Part shown: positions 58,901 through 64,000 of the stretch, piece after piece
Numbering within the stretch: the first letter of the stretch is position 1
Layout of the letters: every line of letters starts with the position of its first letter
Assembly: GCF_051020985.1 (NCBI RefSeq)
Contig: NC_135012.1
Span: forward strand, 12,340,451-12,404,450
Direction: 5' to 3'
DNA: 64,000 nucleotides
From: Nomia melanderi
Lineage: Eukaryota; Arthropoda; Insecta; Hymenoptera; Halictidae
The notes under the pieces: generated by a model
What the model was told of the DNA's origin: nothing
Database searches by the model: none
The model's input: the letters and a program-made list of their open reading frames with translations, nothing else
Made by a program: the position numbers and the translations under genes

Positions 58901-59103
58901 GTTAAATATGTTTCATTGAATTTTCTCCAGGAGTAAGGATGTTAGACGGAGACGTGACGGACGCCGTCGAAGCGAGATCCCTTAGCCTAAATCCCCAGCA
59001 CATCGACATTTACAGTGCCTCCTGGGGGCCGGACGATGACGGTAAAACGGTTGATGGCCCCGGCGAACTTGCCACCAGAGCTTTCATCGAAGGAATCACG
59101 AAG
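52741..59103 (+). CDS. Fur2: Furin-type proprotein convertase, Fur2-like (partial, 4 internal exons)
   Basis: A calcium-dependent S8 serine protease of the Golgi and secretory pathway that cuts precursors after paired basic residues (family knowledge). Exons: 52741-52959, 53769-53897, 57411-57576, 58931-59103, with phases 0, 0, 1, 0 between them. Joined, they run from the prodomain (DWYHMVHTSVVKR, then RVKSRTKR) through MWYLNRGNGLDMNV, the catalytic Asp in TILDDGLEKDHPD, the catalytic His in DSNRHGTRCAGE, and RMLDGDVTDAVEARS to SASWGPDDDGKTVDGPGELA. The stretch GDVTDAVEARSLSLNPQHID matches Drosophila Fur2 rather than Fur1 as I recall them. The signal-peptide and early prodomain exons were not found upstream. 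The oxyanion Asn, catalytic Ser, P-domain and Cys-rich tail were not found downstream and presumably lie beyond 64000. Introns of 0.8, 3.5 and 1.35 kb separate the visible exons. Confidence 0.9.
53769..53897 (+). CDS. Fur2: Furin catalytic-domain exon with active-site Asp
   Basis: Acceptor GTCGTTTCAG|AAT, donor TAT|GTAAGT; 43 codons. It encodes NRGNGLDMNVQEAW, then GITGNGVVVTILDDGLEKD. The first Asp of the DDG motif is the catalytic aspartate of the subtilase triad. Reading past the donor gives intron-like sequence with no homology. Confidence 0.9.
57411..57576 (+). CDS. Fur2: Furin catalytic-domain exon with active-site His
   Basis: Acceptor GTCGTTCCAG|GAC, donor GGGG|GTAAGT in phase 1. It encodes DPQASYDVNNHDEDPMPRYD, then SNRHGTRCAGEVAATANNS, including the catalytic His. 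The junction with the previous exon restores the conserved NYDP motif, which confirms both splice sites. Confidence 0.9.
58931..59103 (+). CDS. Fur2: Furin catalytic-domain exon with the SASWGPDDDG substrate-pocket motif
   Basis: Acceptor TTTTCTCCAG|GA completes a Gly and continues VRMLDGDVTDAVEARS to the acidic pocket motif SASWGPDDDGKTVDGPGE and then AFIEGITK. The donor is taken as AAG|GTCCGT, because the family continues GRGG after this Lys. A second GT four bases on (GTAAAC) is a better donor by sequence but would change the conserved residue, so the end is uncertain by four bases. Confidence 0.85.
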
Positions 59104-59226
59104 GTCCGTAAACAAATTTTATTATCCCTGTTCGTAAATCAATAATAGCCTGTACAGCCACGAGCGAATGTCATTACTGTATATATTAATATTAAAGTAC
59201 AATCCTGGACAAAACGATAGTATGTA

Positions 59227-59260
59227 CAGTGGGCCGCATTAATATTCGGACACCATGGTA
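59227..59260 (+). mobile_element. Possible Tc1-type transposon end fragment
   Basis: CAGTGGGCCGCATTAATATT followed by CGGACACC resembles the start of Tc1-like elements (CAGTGG...TATTCGGACA). No opposite end and no transposase frame were found nearby. It lies just past the last visible furin exon. Confidence 0.35.
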
Positions 59261-62200
59261 CTTGAAGAACTTTCGTTCTATATCTTCGCTGTTTGTGAAA
59301 TTAATAAATTCGTTGTTTTCTAACAAGTCGGAACATTTATCTTAGATACTACGAACATAATTATTGTTCATATAATTTATATATTTTTCTTGTTTATCAG
59401 TATTGAATGAAATAATGTCTACTTTGGCGACTGTCCTTATTGATCTTCCAAGTAGAGTTTTACAAATAAGTTTCTTAATAAATTTTTCAATGTCCACGTT
59501 ACATTGAAACGTGCTCAATAGTTCTCCTTCAAATAATAATTACTCAAAGTTTTTATTAATATTATTTCAGAGAATATGTTATTTCATGGTTACAATCGCT
59601 ATTACTATTGAACAGGTACTCAGCTCTCCATAATATAATAACACTTAATAAATTATCTGCGTTCTGACTCTGTTCAACCAATTCCTTTCTCTTTAGCTTT
59701 TCGTTCGAATATACAGGTGCATTCGGCCCGCGGTACACGAGTATACACTCTATTATTTGATTCCATTGTGAGCGTTATCAGAGATTTCTGAAATGAAATT
59801 CCAGAATTAACAGGTTAATGGATTAATTCCACGGTGGGTTTCAACGAAATTGTCCCACTCCGTTCCTTTGAACTAGAAATTCTCAAATTTGCGTTCGTTC
59901 CTTTTTTCGGCGCAGCGGGACAATAACCTATTGTTGACACGGTCGGTGCGCGCCTAATTAAAAGTCCCGTCCCGTAGATACAACTTCTGAGAAACCGTTG
60001 CTGTCAAGCTCCCCGGCGATAAGAGTAATCTGCACACTTGCGCACAATGGGCCACCGCGCATCCCAGCTGTAGCCTACTTCCATTTGCGATAGACTCCGC
60101 CGCGCCTTCTCCGATCACCTGTCACGTCTACCTTAAGGGCTCCTCCGCCGTGACAACTTGAAAAATTCGATTTCTGTTTCACCGTATTATCGCGGTGCGG
60201 TAATTGTTGGGAAACATAGTTTCACGATTATTCGAAGTGACCGCCATGAGTGGGAACAACAGAATATATGTTCTTTTATTTCGCTATAAGTTCTTACTTC
60301 TTTATCGAGTGCATTGGTATGGTGTAACACGTGTTTAGTAATCCGCGCCAAGAACGTCATTATATATGAGTGTTGCTTGTAACTGTTGTAATAACTCAAT
60401 ATTATATTATATTTGTAGAAACTGTTCCAATCCATAAGTGTACCCAAATAAAACAGTAATGAATCTTGAAATTTGAATTTCGAAGTAATTTACGAAACAA
60501 CGGAGCAGTACAAATTAAGAATAATGATTGAGGTCATAAAGAGACGAGGGAGTTCTGAAATTTGAAAAACGAAACATGGAAAATTGTCGAATTTCATCAA
60601 TTTTGCGCAGCATTTTATTATTTAAACAAGGTGACAATAGAAGGTGACAATAGAAAATGAAAATAAAATAAAATGAAAGTAGAATGATAAATATCTATGT
60701 TTCAAATTACGTTCATAAATACTATGACAATTTCAAAGGTTAGAATTCTTCTGCATTTCCGAACAGTACGACATCTAGAAATTAGGATACCGATGGAATT
60801 TGGGTCACCATTATCCGCGCGCATGCTCTGGCAAATGTGAAAAGCACGAATATGGTGTCTGTGCTTCAGCATACGTGCCATTTGGAACATTTTAAAATTA
60901 AAACTCGAAAGGCAGAAGTAAAATATAAGAGTGATATACTCGGAAACGCAAGGTGCGACTGAAATTCCGAAATCAGAGGAATGAAAAATGGTGAATCTTT
61001 ATTTCTTATATCGTATCGTTTCGGAATCAGAATTCTAAAAGATGTGTTCTAAAACAGATGAAATACAAATTTTTACGAAATTCTATTTCGTTGAATATTA
61101 TTCTAACTCATTGGAATCGTTAATGTGAGAAATAGAATTCTTTTCTGCTTTGGTTTGGTGATTCTTGGCGTAAAAAGATGAATCTGCTCGAAAATTTGCG
61201 GTCCAATAATTATTCCGGGGGACGGATCATCGTACGAGAAATTTTTATTCGCCGTTTCCGTTTTACTTTTTCGTGTTGAATCACCTCTTCTCCGTTTGTA
61301 CCACGATTTCCGGAACGCCCTGTGTAGTGCACCGCTCAATATCATTGCGTTGCGTAATCCGCCTTACAACCCGATAAATTCGTTCAAAATGGCGACATTA
61401 CCGTATCTCAAAATATTGATGTCTTTCTCAGCGTATCAATAGTATCTGGCCTGTTTAAATAAAAGCTCGGAAAACTATTGCTTACTTGAACAATTGTATT
61501 TTCGGTCTAAGCACATAATGTTATTTAGTATTTGTTTCTTTTTCGTTACTTGGTTCATTCGGAATTTATGCATTTACAGTATACATTAGTTCCCAAAGTG
61601 TAATGAAAAAACATTTTAGCAGAATCTTTATGGAATATCTGTTTCAATTTAAATTCTGGAAACTTCTGTAGAATTCTCTTTTTCATAAAACATTGTCGGA
61701 AAGTCTGTAAACATAAACATTCATAACGTAGACATTGATATTATGCTCATAACATGGTCCAGTAAATTTTTACGCTGAAAATGTCATTTCACCCTATTTT
61801 CCATTTTTTTAGCAATCCGATAATCATTTGTAAAATAAAAGCAAAACACAATAATTATTTTAATTACTTCAAAGAAGGATGACATTAACGGTATTATTGA
61901 TAACAATTATTCAAATCATTATCCTCGTTTTCTTGCCGTTGCAATTATCTTTACTCGTTAATTTCATTATTATAATATTCACGAAAATCGTAACACGTTG
62001 TTACAACGCGAGCGGTTAAAGCTGCGGGACCCGTCCGCGAGGTTTTCGCCGGGAAAAAATCCGAGAAGTTCGTTACTCCATTTGTACTACCAGACGAGAA
62101 GCGAAAGAGAAAGAGGAAAAAAATGGAGGGGGGAAAGGGAAACGAAGGAGGAAAGGAAAACGTCTCGTCTGACCGTCCGCGATAAGATCGGAAGAGCCGT

Positions 62201-62590
62201 TTCCCGGAATGAAATTCCCAGAAATGTATCACCTAAAAGCAGCGCCCGGGGATCTTTCCGCGGGGACGACAATGGAAAGGCAGCGACCTCATTGTTATCC
62301 CGATGTATATGCCTAGCAGTCGCTCGGAAGCAATCCTCTTCGATTGCGTTCGCTAGACGACAGACGGGCGCGGGGGTGTTGCTTTATCTCCGTTCTCAGA
62401 CTCGGCGAACACGTCTGGCTCGGCCTCGGTCCCGGCGAACCGAGAAACCGATCATTAACCCTTTAACCCCCTGCCGTACATTTTCCCCGTAATTATGCTC
62501 GCAACACTTGTTCCGCTGTCAATAATTCGCGACGAAACGGAGGATCGTTGTGACCGTCGCCAGCGCTTCACTTCGAAGTTAACGCGTCGA

Positions 62591-62619
62591 CTGCCACAAA
62601 CTATCAGCGTTTGTGGCAG
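62591..62619 (+). repeat. Perfect 11-bp inverted repeat (hairpin)
   Basis: CTGCCACAAAC, a seven-base loop, then GTTTGTGGCAG. It is preceded by AACGCGTCGA. There is no following T-run and the setting is eukaryotic, so it is not a bacterial-type terminator. It may be the end of a small transposon. Confidence 0.8.
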
Positions 62620-62667
62620 AGATAAAAAGAAACGATTATTAATTATTTGCTGCAATTCTTACTTATT

Positions 62668-62720
62668 TTTCAACTGTGGTCGACAACTTTGTCAGTGATA
62701 ATTTATCGAAGAGAAAAATT
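62668..62720 (+). repeat. Three-copy dispersed repeat, member c
   Basis: TTTCAACTGTGGTCGACAAC, then TTTGTCAGTGATAATTTATC, ending GAGAAAAATT. A perfect 11-base-pair hairpin lies about 50 bases upstream (62591-62619). Confidence 0.6.
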
Positions 62721-64000
62721 CAAGTACAAACAGAATAGGGTGTATATTAACAGTTACAGCTGCAAATTTCTCTATTTACTACTTTATTCATTCGATCATG
62801 TACTTACTTATATAGTCGATAATCGTATAATTACCCACTGCAATGTGTGCAGTTGAAAATATGTACGCGCAAAGTTTAATACAGGATTCTTCTTCGAAAT
62901 TCACGTAAAACGGAGATTCCGTTATAGAACAAAACGGCCACTCGCTTGATGAGGGTTAAGGTCGCAAATACGGCGGCGTACTGAACGGAACGCGGTTGAA
63001 CGAGAACGAAACACCCTCGTTTGGGAACCGATGCGCGTTGTCGGCCTCGCGAGAACAATTATTTTCTTCGGCTTTCGTTCCGCGCGGCGATCGTGGATTG
63101 AGGTTTTCGCGTCATTCCGCTCCGCGTTCCAGCAACTGTTCCCGCTGGGGATTTCTTTGCCGGTCGATGGCTGCGCGGCGGCCATATTTCTTCGTGAGTT
63201 TCGCGCGAATCTTTTTTCTATTGATTCGAAGCTTAGGGAGATCTGGATCGGATCGAGCAATAGCGCCCCAGGCGATCTCTATCGTTGGATTTTCCGCCCG
63301 TCCACTGTTCCTCCGGTGTTCTGGGCGACCTAGTTTTTTCGGGCATTAAACTTGTTTTTAGTTTATTCGGTTAACATGAACGTAGGACTCGGATTTCCCG
63401 ATAAATGAATTCACTTTTTGGTTTCTATGGTCGTGTATAAAATAACGAACGGATTGTTTGTGGGTTTAGGGAGATTGTTTTTAACGCGATACGCTGTTGC
63501 GGCTTTAGACGATGGAGTAGATTAATAACAACGCACAAAACCAGGCGAAGCGCATTTTATTTCGAATCATAGCAGAGGTTCGTATTTTCAAGGTGTGGAT
63601 AAATTTTTCCAGTGTTTTTATCGTGAAACGAATATACGTAGAATGTTCATTAAAATGTACGAGTCACATTCTCGTAGAAATATTAACATAATACTGAAAA
63701 TAACTTTAAAAGAGGTTCTCTCGCTTTCAATGACAGAATAACTGATCCAAACATCCATTATTTCCAAAAACACCACTAATAATCCTTTAAACTTCTACAA
63801 GAAACATTATCACCCGAAAAGTGTCATTAACGAATCAAAGTATCGCCCGAAACATTATTATTTTGCGATTCTTCTTAAATACAATAGTTTTCTGGTAATT
63901 TATCATAAGTATCAACGGCAGCTGCTACTGCGTATCCAGAAGAGCTTTATTTATATAACAAAGATGGTTCAGCTGGGGTTGTTTCAGACTTTTGCTCTAC

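Larger units (their letters stand above)
59104..64000. other. Furin intron or 3' flank, 4.9 kb, no exon recognised
   Basis: No frame encodes the expected next furin block (GRGG..GSI..WASGNGG), so the intron probably continues past the window edge. CpG-rich patches at about 59900-60200, 62000-62600 and 62930-63330 have frames on both strands with no recognisable protein. A Tc1-like end, a hairpin and one dispersed repeat are listed separately. Confidence 0.65.

Noticed and set aside
1..64000. tRNA, rRNA, CRISPR or bacterial-type operon signals
   Set aside because: Scanned by eye for tRNA B-box motifs, regular spacer arrays and polycistronic ORFs; none were convincing. Covariance-model searches could not be run.

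Overview
This is nuclear DNA from an insect, most likely a hymenopteran (bee, wasp or ant). The sequence is AT-rich with a high density of CpG, its genes are split by GT-AG introns, and small TTAA- and TA-flanked transposon remnants are scattered through it. No operons, CRISPR arrays, rRNA genes or recognisable tRNA genes were seen. The insect call is inference from protein similarity and sequence style; the genus cannot be read from the window.

The window has four gene blocks. (1) 8097-18495, minus strand: a ten-exon gene for an outer-arm axonemal dynein intermediate chain of the DNAI2 family. My splice-by-splice reconstruction gives 934 residues in one frame. (2) 28260-39399, minus strand: a second ten-exon DNAI2-family gene of 922 residues. 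It has the same intron positions and phases at introns 1-8, and five exons are identical in length to those of the first copy, so the two form an old, diverged tandem duplication. Both carry a C-terminal extension of over 300 residues beyond the WD40 body. The extension holds a shared cysteine cluster (CxxE[IV]CxPx[IV]CC) and a shared YPRIS motif near the end. (3) 46632-49361, plus strand: a long, unrecognised open frame, very rich in Gln, His and Ser, probably the main or last coding exon of a gene. (4) 52741-59103, plus strand: four consecutive exons of a furin-type proprotein convertase, closest to insect Fur2. They cover the end of the prodomain through the catalytic Asp and His. The signal-peptide exons and the exons with the catalytic Ser were not found here.

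The remainder (1-8 kb, 18.5-27.8 kb, 39.4-46.6 kb, 49.8-52.7 kb, the furin introns and 59.1-64 kb) has no gene I can support. It holds two local tandem duplications, several low-copy dispersed repeats, two copies of a TTAA-flanked MITE with 16-base inverted ends, a mariner-type MITE just behind the second dynein gene, and simple repeats.

The two dynein genes should act together in the flagellar or ciliary axoneme (in insects, sperm tails and chordotonal sensory cilia). The furin gene belongs to the secretory pathway and has no evident link to them. No wholly new system is visible. The best candidates for something undescribed are the conserved C-terminal extension of the tandem dynein chains and the Gln/His-rich orphan gene.
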